A stretch of DNA of 6,632 nt from Opitutia bacterium (GCA_003157575.1 PMKA01000283.1:929-7560), one strand, 5' to 3'. Numbered from the stretch's first letter, positions 1-6,580 are shown. The notes: a model not told the origin generated them from the sequence alone. Program-made: numbers and translations.

Positions 1-128
1 AGGGCGGCACCGGCCTGGGCCTCGCAATTGCCAAGGGCATCGTCGAGGCCCACGGCGGGAAGATCACGTTCGAGTCCGCAAAGGGCGCCGGCACCCTTTT
101 CCGCATCCGTCTTCCCCTGCCCACCTGA
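1..128 (+). CDS. Sensor histidine kinase, C-terminal end only (partial)
   Basis: The reading frame is open from the left edge (first full codon at 3) to a TGA at 126-128, giving 41 visible residues. They begin with [19 protein letters not shown], which is the G2 ATP-lid box and following helix of the HATPase_c (GHKL) domain. They end with GKITFES and a [13 protein letters not shown] strand, the usual last β-strand of a histidine kinase ATPase domain. In this family the domain binds ATP and phosphorylates a conserved histidine in the DHp domain, and the phosphate then passes to a response regulator. The sensing domains and the His box lie outside the window, so the signal and partner cannot be named. 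The protein ends right after the ATPase domain, so it has no C-terminal receiver domain. An intrinsic terminator follows 40 bp downstream, so this gene is probably last in its transcript. The family call is secure; the exact gene is unknown. Confidence 0.9.
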   Translation, partial: GGTGLGLAIAKGIVEAHGGKITFESAKGAGTLFRIRLPLPT

Positions 129-167
129 CCCGAAGATCGGTTCCCGCTCGGCGTGCGGTCGATGCCG

Positions 168-203
168 CCACCCACAACATCCTCGTGTTGTGCGTGGATT
201 TTT
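168..203 (+). terminator. Rho-independent terminator downstream of the histidine kinase
   Basis: The arms at 168-179 (ccacccacaaca) and 186-197 (tgttgtgcgtgg) pair over 12 positions with a single C-C mismatch, around a 6-nt loop (tcctcg). The stem is followed by a and five T's (199-203), with a second T run at 210-214. This is a classical intrinsic terminator for rightward transcription. It lies between the stop of the kinase (128) and the end of the convergent TonB_C gene (267). The left flank has no matching run of A's, so it should not work well for leftward transcription. Confidence 0.85.
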
Positions 204-266
204 CCCTCGTTTTTCGGGATGGAAGACCGGAAGCCGGCGCGACGACCGGGGACGACTGTGCCCGGC

Positions 267-1133
267 CTAGTCCTTTTCGGGCGGGCAGAAGTCGAATGGC
301 ATTGTGGCGCGGGTTTCGAGCGGCCTGCCTGCCTTCACCTTCGGGAGAAAACGCCATTGCCGGATCGCCGCCAGGGCGGCTTCGCCAAACTCAGGCGCAG
401 TAGCCGTGACGACCGACGGATCCAGGACCGCGCCGCGCACCCCGACTTTGAATGACACCGTGGCGCTCCCTGCGACCTTTTTCCGGAAAAGCGCCTTCGG
501 ATATTCCGGCGGCGGCCCGAAGAACGGTTTCACCGGCGCGTCTTCGACGTCCTTGATGGAATCCATCACCATCTTCCCCAGGGCCGACTCCATCTCGCCC
601 ACTGGCATCATCGACTGGAACAATTCGCGTCCGCCGGAAAACAGAAAGAACTCATAGTGTCCCCAATCGCTGTCCACCCGCATGGGAACGCCGATGAGCA
701 TTTGCTTCGGAATGCGCGGCTCCAACTCGCCGACCTCGAATAGAAAGAGACTGGACTTCCCGCTCAGCATGTGGAGCACAAGCACGATGAAGACGTTCTT
801 CAATCGAAAGGCCGTCTCCAACGTGCAGTGCAGGTGGAAGTCGTTGTTCATCTGCTTCTGGTCGCCATCGTCCACCAGGCAGCTTGTCTTCACATTCATG
901 TCCCTGACCGACACAAACGCCGGCAGGTATTCTCCTCCCTTGCCTATGGCGAAAGTGGAAGTGTTGCGGGCCACGCATAGCCTGCCGTCGCTGAATACCA
1001 TCGGGGCGCAATCCTTCGCCGCCACGACAGGGACGATCTTGTCGCCGTCCTTCACGGCCACGTAATGCTGCGCGGCGGCGTGCGAAGCGAAGGCGCCAAA
1101 CAAAACGAAGGACAACAAGCGGGCAGTTCTCAA
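267..1133 (-). CDS. Secreted protein with TonB C-terminal domain
   Basis: Using the TTG at 1133-1131 as start gives 288 residues. Residues 1-21 form a compact signal peptide: RTAR, a hydrophobic stretch LLSFVLFGAF, then ASHAAA before Gln22. Residues about 22-200 match no family I recognise; this part holds four cysteines (42, 53, 85, 103). Residues about 206-283 are a TonB_C domain: PPPEYPKALFRKKVAGSATV, then a GAVLDPSVVTAT strand, the helix FGEAALAAIRQWRF and the last strand RATMPFDF. In TonB such domains contact the TonB box of outer-membrane receptors, but many secreted proteins carry the fold without an energising role. There is no uncleaved N-terminal anchor, no proline-rich linker and no exbB/exbD nearby, so energy transduction is doubtful. 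The frame is open back to an ATG at 1355, but that start would put about 74 unlikely residues before the signal peptide and overlap comM. A GTG at 1190 is a second alternative. No Shine-Dalgarno motif precedes any of the three. The stop is TAG at 269-267. Confidence 0.8.
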   Translation of the reverse strand: MRTARLLSFVLFGAFASHAAAQHYVAVKDGDKIVPVVAAKDCAPMVFSDGRLCVARNTSTFAIGKGGEYLPAFVSVRDMNVKTSCLVDDGDQKQMNNDFHLHCTLETAFRLKNVFIVLVLHMLSGKSSLFLFEVGELEPRIPKQMLIGVPMRVDSDWGHYEFFLFSGGRELFQSMMPVGEMESALGKMVMDSIKDVEDAPVKPFFGPPPEYPKALFRKKVAGSATVSFKVGVRGAVLDPSVVTATAPEFGEAALAAIRQWRFLPKVKAGRPLETRATMPFDFCPPEKD

Positions 1134-1337
1134 GAAGCGCGGGGGTAAAAGGTGACGCAGGGGAGATCCGACGCACCCGACCTCCGACACGACGGAGTCG
1201 ATCGGGCCGGCACGCCTCACCTTCCGAAACTGGAGTTTACTGGAATCGGACGCAATCGCAGAATTCGGGGATGACGGATGATTCCGCGGGCTTGCTTTTA
1301 CCGTCCACCGTATTTTTCTGTTTTTGTAACATCTTAC
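1134..1337. promoter_or_regulatory. Divergent intergenic region between the TonB_C gene and comM
   Basis: These roughly 200 bp separate two divergently transcribed genes, so promoters for both are expected here. The part next to comM (1292-1337) is clearly richer in A+T than the surrounding DNA and holds TATTTT (1311-1316) and TTGCTT (1292-1297). Their 13-bp spacing is too short for a standard sigma-70 promoter, so I do not define one. No clear promoter was found for the leftward gene. There is no obvious operator dyad. Confidence 0.35.
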
Positions 1338-2882
1338 ATGCTGGCGATCATCCATTCCGCAGCCGTGCAGGGCATCGACGCCGCGCCCGTGCTTGTCGAG
1401 GTCAACACCGGCGAGGCCGGCCCGCCCGTCCTCATCCTGGTCGGCCTACCCGACGCCGCGGTCAAGGAGTCCGAGGACCGCGTCTTCTCCGCCCTGAACA
1501 ACAGCGGTTTCCACATGCCGCGTTCCCGGACGACCATCAACCTCGCGCCGGGCGATCTCCGGAAGGAGGGCCCCATCTACGACCTTCCCATCGCCCTCGG
1601 CGTTCTCCACGCCACAGGCCAGTTGAAGGCCGATCACTTCGAGGACTATCTGATCGCCGGCGAGCTCAGCCTCTCGGGCGCGACGCGCCCGATGCGCGGC
1701 GCCCTGGCCATCGCCCTGCTTGCGCGGGACCTCGGGAAACGCGGCGTCCTGCTTCCGCCGGCCTCCGCCGCGGAGGCGGCCCTTGTCGAAGGCCTCGCGG
1801 TCTACGCCGTGAAATCGCTCGACCAAGCCTATCGTTTCTTCACGGGCGAGGCACTGCTGACGCCCCAGCCCGGCGGCATCGCCGCCTACCGCGCAACGCC
1901 CGGTGAAGACGCCGGCGGCACCGGCGATTTCTCCGAGGTCAAGGGCCAGCAGGGGCTGCGACGCGCGGTCGAGGTCGCGGTCGCCGGCGCCCACAACATC
2001 CTCATGCTCGGTCCTCCCGGGGCCGGCAAATCGATGGTCGCGAAACGGATTCCGACGATCATGCCCGAGCCCTCGCTCGACGAGTTCCTCGAAGTCCTAA
2101 ACATCCATTCCGCCGCCGGTCGCACGCTCGTCGAAGGACTCCCCTTTCTCTGCCGGCCGTTTCGCTCGCCGCATCACACAATCTCAGACGTCGGGCTGAT
2201 CGGCGGCGGAGCGATTCCCGGTCCGGGCGAGATCTCCCTCGCCCACCACGGCGTGCTCTTTCTCGACGAACTGCCCGAATTCAAACGCTCCGCCCTCGAA
2301 GTCATGCGCCAGCCCCTCGAGGACGGACAGGTGACGATCTCCCGCAGCGCCGGCAAGGTGACGCTGCCCTGCAATTTCATGCTGGTCGCCGCGATGAACC
2401 CCTGTGCCTGCGGATATCTCGGCGATGCCCGGCACGAGTGCCGCTGCACGCCCGCCCAGATCCAGCGCTACCGCGCGCGCATCAGCGGACCGCTGCTGGA
2501 CCGCATCGACATTCACGTCGAAGCTCCGGCCCTGACCGTGGAGGAATTGCGTCGGGCCGAGCCCGGGGAAACATCCGCGGCCATCCGCGCCCGCGTCGCC
2601 GCCGCACGCCTGCGGCAGCGGGCGCGTTTCGCGGGCTCGCGCACCAGTGCGAACGCCCGCATGACCCATGCGCAGATCCGCGCGCACTGCGCGATCGATT
2701 CCACGCTCGGACGCATGCTCCAGCAGGCGATGGAGGAACTGCACCTCTCCGCCCGCGCCTACGACCGCATCCTCAAGGTCTCGCGCACCATCGCCGACCT
2801 CGCCGGCGCCGAGACGATCGCCGCCAACCACCTCCTCGAAGCCATCCAGTACCGCAGCCTCGACCGGAATCTGTTCTATTAG
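1338..2882 (+). CDS. comM: ComM/YifB-family Mg-chelatase-like AAA+ ATPase
   Basis: This full-length 514-residue member of the YifB/ComM family is close to the usual length of about 500. Characterised ComM is a hexameric branch-migration helicase that extends strand invasion during natural transformation. Residues 1-170 are the Lon-S5-like N-terminal domain, with [41 protein letters not shown] and an AGELSLSG strand. The AAA+ core follows: Walker A GPPGAGKS (225-232), the [17 protein letters not shown] segment (275-291), [20 protein letters not shown] with Walker B (296-315), and [10 protein letters not shown] with a cysteine set C356, C358, C368, C370. The arginine-containing [14 protein letters not shown] is at 382-395. 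The Mg_chelatase_C helical domain runs from about 415 to 510 and contains [19 protein letters not shown]. All key motifs are intact. The ATG at 1338 is preferred because the family begins M-x-A/S-I-x-x-x-A; an in-frame ATG at 1278 would add 20 atypical residues. No Shine-Dalgarno motif precedes it. The neighbours are not competence genes. Confidence 0.95.
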   Translation: MLAIIHSAAVQGIDAAPVLVEVNTGEAGPPVLILVGLPDAAVKESEDRVFSALNNSGFHMPRSRTTINLAPGDLRKEGPIYDLPIALGVLHATGQLKADHFEDYLIAGELSLSGATRPMRGALAIALLARDLGKRGVLLPPASAAEAALVEGLAVYAVKSLDQAYRFFTGEALLTPQPGGIAAYRATPGEDAGGTGDFSEVKGQQGLRRAVEVAVAGAHNILMLGPPGAGKSMVAKRIPTIMPEPSLDEFLEVLNIHSAAGRTLVEGLPFLCRPFRSPHHTISDVGLIGGGAIPGPGEISLAHHGVLFLDELPEFKRSALEVMRQPLEDGQVTISRSAGKVTLPCNFMLVAAMNPCACGYLGDARHECRCTPAQIQRYRARISGPLLDRIDIHVEAPALTVEELRRAEPGETSAAIRARVAAARLRQRARFAGSRTSANARMTHAQIRAHCAIDSTLGRMLQQAMEELHLSARAYDRILKVSRTIADLAGAETIAANHLLEAIQYRSLDRNLFY

Positions 2883-3230
2883 CGCGCCAACCTGGACGAC
2901 CCGCAGTGTCCGCGGCCAACTGCAAGGTTGTGAACGCACAATCGCCGATGCGGGAAGTGGGCCGGCTAACGGCACCACCGTTGAAACGCCTCGGCCGCGT
3001 ACGTCACAGAGCGGGCAAGCTGGCGCCTCGGTCGGGACAACCTCCAGGAGTGGTCCGGTTCAAAACAGGGGAAGAAGTGACCGGGTGTCGGAAGAACCGC
3101 CCAACGGGTTGTCGTTCGGGTCAACGACGGGATCACGGTAGCAGGCTGTCGGGCTTCGGGTACTCCAGGCTGCTGCAGGCAATTCGGTTCTTTTCTTTCC
3201 ACCGCTTTCTCGCGAGGATATTCCGCCATC
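2883..3230. other. 348-bp gene-free intergenic stretch with short repeats
   Basis: No convincing gene is seen in either direction. Reading frames that cross the region are arginine-, proline- or serine-rich and match nothing I recognise. Several short structures are visible: caacct (2888-2893) pairs with aggttg (2925-2930), aacgg (2968-2972) with ccgtt (2978-2982), and gtcgtt (3111-3116) with aacgac (3123-3128) around a 6-nt loop. The heptamer caggctg occurs twice (3142-3148 and 3166-3172). None of the stems is followed by a T run, so no intrinsic terminator for comM is apparent. The last 50 bases are pyrimidine-rich (3187-3209) and probably hold the aroQ promoter or leader, but no clear -35/-10 pair stands out. 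Confidence 0.5.
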
Positions 3231-3662
3231 ATGAAGAAGATTGCCATCATCAACGGCCCCAATCTCGACAGGCTCGGGCAGCGTGAGCCGGAAATCTATG
3301 GCCGCGCCACGCTGGCGGACCTCGAGCAGGCCCTGCGCGCCGAAGTGGCGGGCCAGGCGGTGGAGCTCGAATTCTTCCAGTCGAATCATGAGGGCGCCAT
3401 CATCGACCGCATCGCGAGCCTGGCCGACCGGAAGTTCTCCGGCATCATCATCAACGGCGCCGCGCTTACGCACACAAGCGTGGCGCTGCGCGACGCTCTG
3501 CTGGGCGCCGGCGTGCCCGCGGTGGAGGTGCACATCTCGAACATCTACAAGCGCGAGGAATTCCGGCAGCGATCGCTCACCGCTCCCGCCTGCCTGGCGG
3601 TGATCACCGGGCTGGGCCTGGAAGGCTACCACGCGGCGCTCCGGTTCCTTTTGAAACGCTAG
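3231..3662 (+). CDS. aroQ: Type II 3-dehydroquinate dehydratase
   Basis: The enzyme removes water from 3-dehydroquinate to give 3-dehydroshikimate, the third step of the shikimate pathway to chorismate and aromatic amino acids, in the cytoplasm. The type II class is a small flavodoxin-like protein that forms a dodecamer. The 143 residues match the family length of about 140-150. The diagnostic motifs are in order: INGPNLDRLGQREPEIYG (7-24), with the catalytic-loop Arg18 and Tyr23; FFQSNHEGAIID (48-59); IIINGAALTHTSVALRDAL (72-90), with Asn75 and His81; VEVHISNIYKREEFR (98-112), with Glu99, catalytic His101 and Arg112; and the C-terminal GLGLEGYHAALRFL helix. All expected active-site residues are present. 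The ATG at 3231 gives the standard family N-terminus. A GAGG at 3214-3217 lies 13 nt upstream, too far for a good ribosome site. No other aromatic pathway gene is adjacent. Confidence 0.96.
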   Translation: MKKIAIINGPNLDRLGQREPEIYGRATLADLEQALRAEVAGQAVELEFFQSNHEGAIIDRIASLADRKFSGIIINGAALTHTSVALRDALLGAGVPAVEVHISNIYKREEFRQRSLTAPACLAVITGLGLEGYHAALRFLLKR

Positions 3663-3754
3663 CGGCCTGCCGGAACGCACCTCCGACGGCCTGCCGGCCT
3701 TCAGACGGGAAAGGGTCGGACCGGCCGCCGTTCCACCAAACCTGTCCGCTCTTT

Positions 3755-4267
3755 ATGGCTGAAACGCTTCCCACCTATTCCGAACCGCGCTGGTTTGCGT
3801 GTCACACGAAGCCGCGTTGCGAGAAGAAATTCTCCGCCCTGCTGACGGTGGAGAAATTCACCCATTACCTGCCGCTCGTGCCCAGCGTGCGGCACTACCG
3901 CGACCAGACGAAGCGCTTCACCAAACCGCTTTTCCCGGGCTATGTCTTCGCCGAGATACCGCCCGAAACGAAGAGCCGCGTCTATCAGCAGGACCTCCTT
4001 GTGCGTGCGATCTGGGTCGAAGACCAGTCCGCGTTCCTGCGCCAGCTCGACGACGTCAAGACCGTGGTTGCCTCGGGGCTTGAGATGACCCTGCATCCGC
4101 TCCTCAAGAAGGGCACGCGGGTCAAGGTCGCCGGCGGACCGCTTTATGGCATCGAGGGCATCGTCGACGATCCAAAGAACCCCAGGGGGGTTGTCATCGC
4201 CGTCGACGTTCTGCAGCAGGGGCTGCTCGTGCGGATGCCCATGGAGCATCTGCAGATCATCCCTTAA
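3755..4267 (+). CDS. NusG-family transcription factor, stand-alone paralogue (RfaH/UpxY-like)
   Basis: The 170 residues have the two-domain NusG layout. The NGN domain spans about 11-105: RWFACHTKPRCEKKFSALL, a YLPLVPSVRHYRD segment, then the hallmark LFPGYVFAEI (59-68), which contacts the RNA polymerase clamp region in this family, and LLVRAIWVED. A KOW domain spans about 117-168: LKKGTRVKVAGGPLYGIEGI and VDVLQQGLLVRMPMEHLQII. General NusG is normally encoded with secE and ribosomal protein genes (rplK, rplA). None is here, and the sequence around PRCEKKF and PSVRHYRD resembles the specialised antiterminators (RfaH, UpxY) more than housekeeping NusG. It therefore probably helps polymerase through one or a few long or envelope-related operons. 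That function is inferred, and a divergent general NusG is not excluded. The gene lies 92 bp after aroQ and 74 bp before a β-barrel gene. The ATG at 3755 precedes the NGN domain by about 10 residues and has no Shine-Dalgarno motif. Confidence 0.88.
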   Translation: MAETLPTYSEPRWFACHTKPRCEKKFSALLTVEKFTHYLPLVPSVRHYRDQTKRFTKPLFPGYVFAEIPPETKSRVYQQDLLVRAIWVEDQSAFLRQLDDVKTVVASGLEMTLHPLLKKGTRVKVAGGPLYGIEGIVDDPKNPRGVVIAVDVLQQGLLVRMPMEHLQIIP

Positions 4268-4341
4268 AAAGATTCTCGAAACCGAGGCCGTAAATCGCTG
4301 TCTTCCTTTCGCATCTAAACGTCTCCTGACGCAGCCTTCCG

Positions 4342-5289
4342 ATGATCATACCGTTCCGGAGAATCCTCACTTGGATCGTTCTGCCATGCCTCCTGGTCGT
4401 TGAGGCCGTGGCCCAGACCGACGTTTCCGCCGCAAGTCCCGCTTCCGCCCCCCCGGAACAGAGCACGATTCCGCGCATTCCGGACCTGTTCCAGATCGAG
4501 CTGCCGGTGACCGAGCAAAGCGGGCAGGTCAAACTGAGCTTCCTTCCCCATTTTCGCGATCTGCTCAACGAAGACTACCTGCGCGTGCCCTTCGAGCTCC
4601 GCTGGGGCGTGAACGATCACTTCGAGCTCAACAGCTACACCGACACCTACTTCGACCACGGCCTGCGCAAGGGCGACGGCGGCTACGGAATCAGCGAACT
4701 GCACTTCGGCGCGAAATACGCCTGGCTGGAGTGGCTCAAACCCACCTGGGATGCCGGCATCGGCTTCAATTCATCGATTCCCGTCAGCCGCCCTCCCCTG
4801 ACTCTGACGGACGGGCACGACCATTTCACCCCCTACATCGTCTTCAGCCGGAAACTGGACGGCGTTCCCGGGCTCTCAGGCGTTTTCAACGTAAGCACGG
4901 ATTTCATCTCCGACTCTTCGACCCCGGGGGTCTTCAACCGCAACGAGCCGCACAGCAATTCGTTTACGGTCAGCCCTGCATTGCTCTACGATCACCTCGC
5001 ATGGCACTACACCCTGGAGGTGGACTGCACCACAACGCGGGTCATCGGGAGCGGCTCCCACGACTTTCTGACCGTCCGCCCGGGCGTGTTCTGGGATCTG
5101 CCAAAGCGGCTCGTGTTCAACGCCCATGGCCGGTGGCTCGCGGGATTCAATCTCTCGTTCGTGTTCGGACCTGACGGCAACACGGTCGGAACCGGCGGAC
5201 GGCTCCGCGGCGAGGTGAACCTGACACGCTGGTTCAGCGGCGGCCGGAAGTCCGATTCTTCCCCTGCCGGTTCGACGCCGGGTCAGTGA
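4342..5289 (+). CDS. Predicted outer-membrane β-barrel protein
   Basis: The product has 315 residues. Residues 1-24 are a signal peptide: FRR, a hydrophobic core ILTWIVLPCLLVV, then EAVA before Gln25. A Ser/Ala/Pro-rich stretch follows (28-43). The rest is made of alternating polar and hydrophobic segments of 9-12 residues with aromatic girdle residues, as in outer-membrane barrels. Examples are YLRVPFELRWGV, HFELNSYTDTYF, ISELHFGAKYAWL, PTWDAGIGFNSS, HFTPYIVFSRKL, FNVSTDFIS, FLTVRPGVFWDL and LAGFNLSFVF. The last strand, RLRGEVNLTRWF, ends in Phe like the C-terminal barrel signature, but a 17-residue polar tail follows. The 'GVNDHFEL…GAKYAWL…P…' pattern recalls the 'transporter'/Phenol_MetA_deg barrel family (about 250-300 residues). 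This is a weak resemblance, so no substrate is assigned. The gene may be transcribed with the NusG paralogue 74 bp upstream. The ATG at 4342 is supported by the signal peptide; no Shine-Dalgarno motif is seen. Confidence 0.72.
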   Translation: MIIPFRRILTWIVLPCLLVVEAVAQTDVSAASPASAPPEQSTIPRIPDLFQIELPVTEQSGQVKLSFLPHFRDLLNEDYLRVPFELRWGVNDHFELNSYTDTYFDHGLRKGDGGYGISELHFGAKYAWLEWLKPTWDAGIGFNSSIPVSRPPLTLTDGHDHFTPYIVFSRKLDGVPGLSGVFNVSTDFISDSSTPGVFNRNEPHSNSFTVSPALLYDHLAWHYTLEVDCTTTRVIGSGSHDFLTVRPGVFWDLPKRLVFNAHGRWLAGFNLSFVFGPDGNTVGTGGRLRGEVNLTRWFSGGRKSDSSPAGSTPGQ

Positions 5290-5305
5290 GCCGCCGCCAG
5301 GCTTC

Positions 5306-5327
5306 GGGACGGCGCGTCCCTTCGTTC
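5306..5327 (+). terminator. Possible terminator hairpin between convergent genes
   Basis: A perfect 6-bp GC-rich stem, gggacg (5306-5311) with cgtccc (5315-5320) around a gcg loop, lies in the 45-bp gap between the β-barrel gene and pgpA. It is followed by the short, interrupted T tract ttcgtt. This could end rightward transcripts weakly. The leftward side (gaagcc) has no T run. The stem is short and the tail poor, so the call is tentative. Confidence 0.4.
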
Positions 5328-5334
5328 CCGGACG

Positions 5335-5886
5335 CTACCAGAACCTCCAGGCCCACGCCGCGCATTGAAGGACCGTGCACGCCGCAAGCGCCGCAGCCAC
5401 GTCGTCGGCCACGATGCCCCACCCGCCCGGCAGATCCTCGAGCTTCCGGATGCCAAACGGCTTCGCGATGTCAAAGAGGCGGAAAAGCAGGAACCCTGCG
5501 ATGAAGATCGCCCACGGCGGCCACACCCTCACGAGCGCAGGCCAGCCGAGAAAACACAGCGGCATGACTGTGAATTCATCGAGGATCACCTCCCCGGGAT
5601 CCCGCCGGCCGAGCCGGAATTCGGCCTCGCCGCAAAGCGCCACCGCAAAATACAGCCCGGGGAGGCAGAATATCGCCGTCCAGAAACCCGACCAAAGCGC
5701 CGTTCCGGGACCGGTCCACGGCCGGTCCCAGAGCCGCCAGAACAAGACCGTGCAATAGAGCAGTCCGGCCGCCGATCCCCAGGTGCCTGGAGCCCTGCGC
5801 CCCCGCCCCACCGGCCCGAGCGTCGCGAGGGTCAGCACAACGTTGGAGGGGAGAAAGCGGGGCCAGATCGGCTGTTCGAGCTTCAT
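5335..5886 (-). CDS. pgpA: Phosphatidylglycerophosphatase A
   Basis: PgpA removes the phosphate from phosphatidylglycerol phosphate to give phosphatidylglycerol, the step after PgsA, at the inner membrane. The 183 residues begin MKLEQPIWPRFLPSNVVLTL and match the family length of about 160-180. Family motifs are in order: RRAPGTWGSAAGL (30-42), the acidic metal-binding segment DPGEVILDEF (96-105), FDIAKPFGIRKLEDLPGGWG (138-157), and IVADDVAAAL (158-167). Hydrophobic stretches near 64-85, 105-138 and 160-181 suggest a multi-span membrane protein. The family usually has a glycine soon after the DE pair; here the segment reads DEFTVMPLCF. The ATG at 5886-5884 overlaps the TGA of pgsA (ATGA), which fixes the start well and implies translational coupling. 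Upstream codons in the same frame lie over pgsA and are not real. The stop is TAG at 5337-5335. The gene is probably last in its operon. Confidence 0.93.
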   Translation of the reverse strand: MKLEQPIWPRFLPSNVVLTLATLGPVGRGRRAPGTWGSAAGLLYCTVLFWRLWDRPWTGPGTALWSGFWTAIFCLPGLYFAVALCGEAEFRLGRRDPGEVILDEFTVMPLCFLGWPALVRVWPPWAIFIAGFLLFRLFDIAKPFGIRKLEDLPGGWGIVADDVAAALAACTVLQCAAWAWRFW

Positions 5887-6506
5887 GACCCGGAGGGGGG
5901 GAACAACACATGCCGGTACTTCCGGTAGTAATTCACCATCGAGGAAATCATGAACCACATCGAGAGGAAGAACAGCGCAAAGCCGATCCAGTGCACCCAT
6001 TGCCCGATCGCCGTGAACACGCTCCAAAAGGCCGGCGCAAAGTCCCGGGAAAACATCGGCCCTCCGAGTAGGAAACCCAGCGATGTCATCTGGATGATCG
6101 TCTTCACCTTCCCCCCCTGCTCCGCCGCCATCACCACGCCGCGCACCGCCGCCATCATGCGCAGGCCCGAGACCATGAACTCCCGCGTCAGAACCATCAG
6201 CACCATCAACCCGACAACCACCGCGTGCACCGGATGCAACAAACCGCGGTCGAGGATCGCCACCATCACACCGAGCACCAGCACCTTGTCCACAAGCGCG
6301 TCCATGAACTTCCCAAAATCGGACACAATGTTGCGCTCGCGCGCCAGCTTGCCGTCGAGCCAGTCGGTGACTGCCGCACAGACGAAGAGACCGCAGGCAA
6401 GCGTCGCCGCCCATTGCCATGTGCCATACATCAGGGCGACGATTGCGAACGTCAGCGGCATGCGATTCAATGTCAGCACGTTGGGCAGATTCAGGCGGAT
6501 GGACAC
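5883..6506 (-). CDS. pgsA: CDP-diacylglycerol–glycerol-3-phosphate 3-phosphatidyltransferase
   Basis: PgsA joins CDP-diacylglycerol and glycerol 3-phosphate to form phosphatidylglycerol phosphate at the inner membrane, and PgpA next door finishes phosphatidylglycerol. From the GTG at 6506 the product is 207 residues, close to the usual 180-200. The N-terminus reads VSIRLNLPNVLTLNRMPLTF, matching the family's NLPNxLTxxR opening. The CDP-alcohol phosphotransferase motif is perfect: DG-x2-AR-x8-G-x3-D-x3-D, with Asp48, Asp51, Gly52, Ala55, Arg56, Gly65, Asp69 and Asp73. It is followed by LTREFMVSGLRMMAAVRG (106-123) and GGKVKTIIQM (131-140), also typical of PgsA. Hydrophobic spans lie near 14-30, 32-48, 75-85, 95-107, 138-150 and 172-190. 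The frame stays open to the right edge, so an ATG at 6584 (233 residues) is possible. The GTG is preferred on family alignment alone, as no Shine-Dalgarno motif precedes it. The stop TGA (5885-5883) overlaps the pgpA start. Confidence 0.92.
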   Translation of the reverse strand: MSIRLNLPNVLTLNRMPLTFAIVALMYGTWQWAATLACGLFVCAAVTDWLDGKLARERNIVSDFGKFMDALVDKVLVLGVMVAILDRGLLHPVHAVVVGLMVLMVLTREFMVSGLRMMAAVRGVVMAAEQGGKVKTIIQMTSLGFLLGGPMFSRDFAPAFWSVFTAIGQWVHWIGFALFFLSMWFMISSMVNYYRKYRHVLFPPSGS

Positions 6507-6580
6507 GGCGGAATGTATGGACCGGTCACACCGCCGCAGGCAAGAATGGAGATTGCCGTGAAGTGGGTCAGCTTGCCCTT

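Noticed and set aside
652..1176. Minus-strand frame overlapping the TonB_C gene from a GTG at 1176
   Set aside because: Its translation is an Arg-rich out-of-frame reading of the signal-peptide protein and shows no domain.
1292..1316. TTGCTT/TATTTT as a sigma-70 promoter for comM
   Set aside because: The 13-bp spacer is far from the 16-18 bp needed, so only an A+T-rich leader can be claimed.
1446..1994. 182-codon minus-strand frame opposite comM
   Set aside because: It is antisense to well-conserved ComM domains and has no family motifs.
3045..3075. ggttcaaaac read as a tRNA T-arm
   Set aside because: No acceptor, D or anticodon stems can be formed around it, so it is not a tRNA.
2966..3262. 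98-codon minus-strand frame across the comM-aroQ gap
   Set aside because: It overlaps the aroQ start, is rich in Arg, Pro and Thr, and has no recognisable domain. It is best read as non-coding.
2438..3286. Long + strand frame running from inside comM into aroQ
   Set aside because: It lies in the wrong frame over most of comM, has an Arg/Pro/His-rich composition typical of a GC-rich shadow, and shows no motifs.
3060..3680. 206-codon minus-strand frame opposite aroQ
   Set aside because: It is the reverse-strand shadow of aroQ, whose motifs are unambiguous.
3663..3754. GC-rich inverted repeats after aroQ as a terminator
   Set aside because: Stems such as ggcc-tgcc-ggcc are very short and have no T run, so termination here is not supported.
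3701..4249. 182-codon minus-strand frame opposite the NusG-family gene
   Set aside because: It is a shadow frame. The + strand product has a full NGN-KOW layout.
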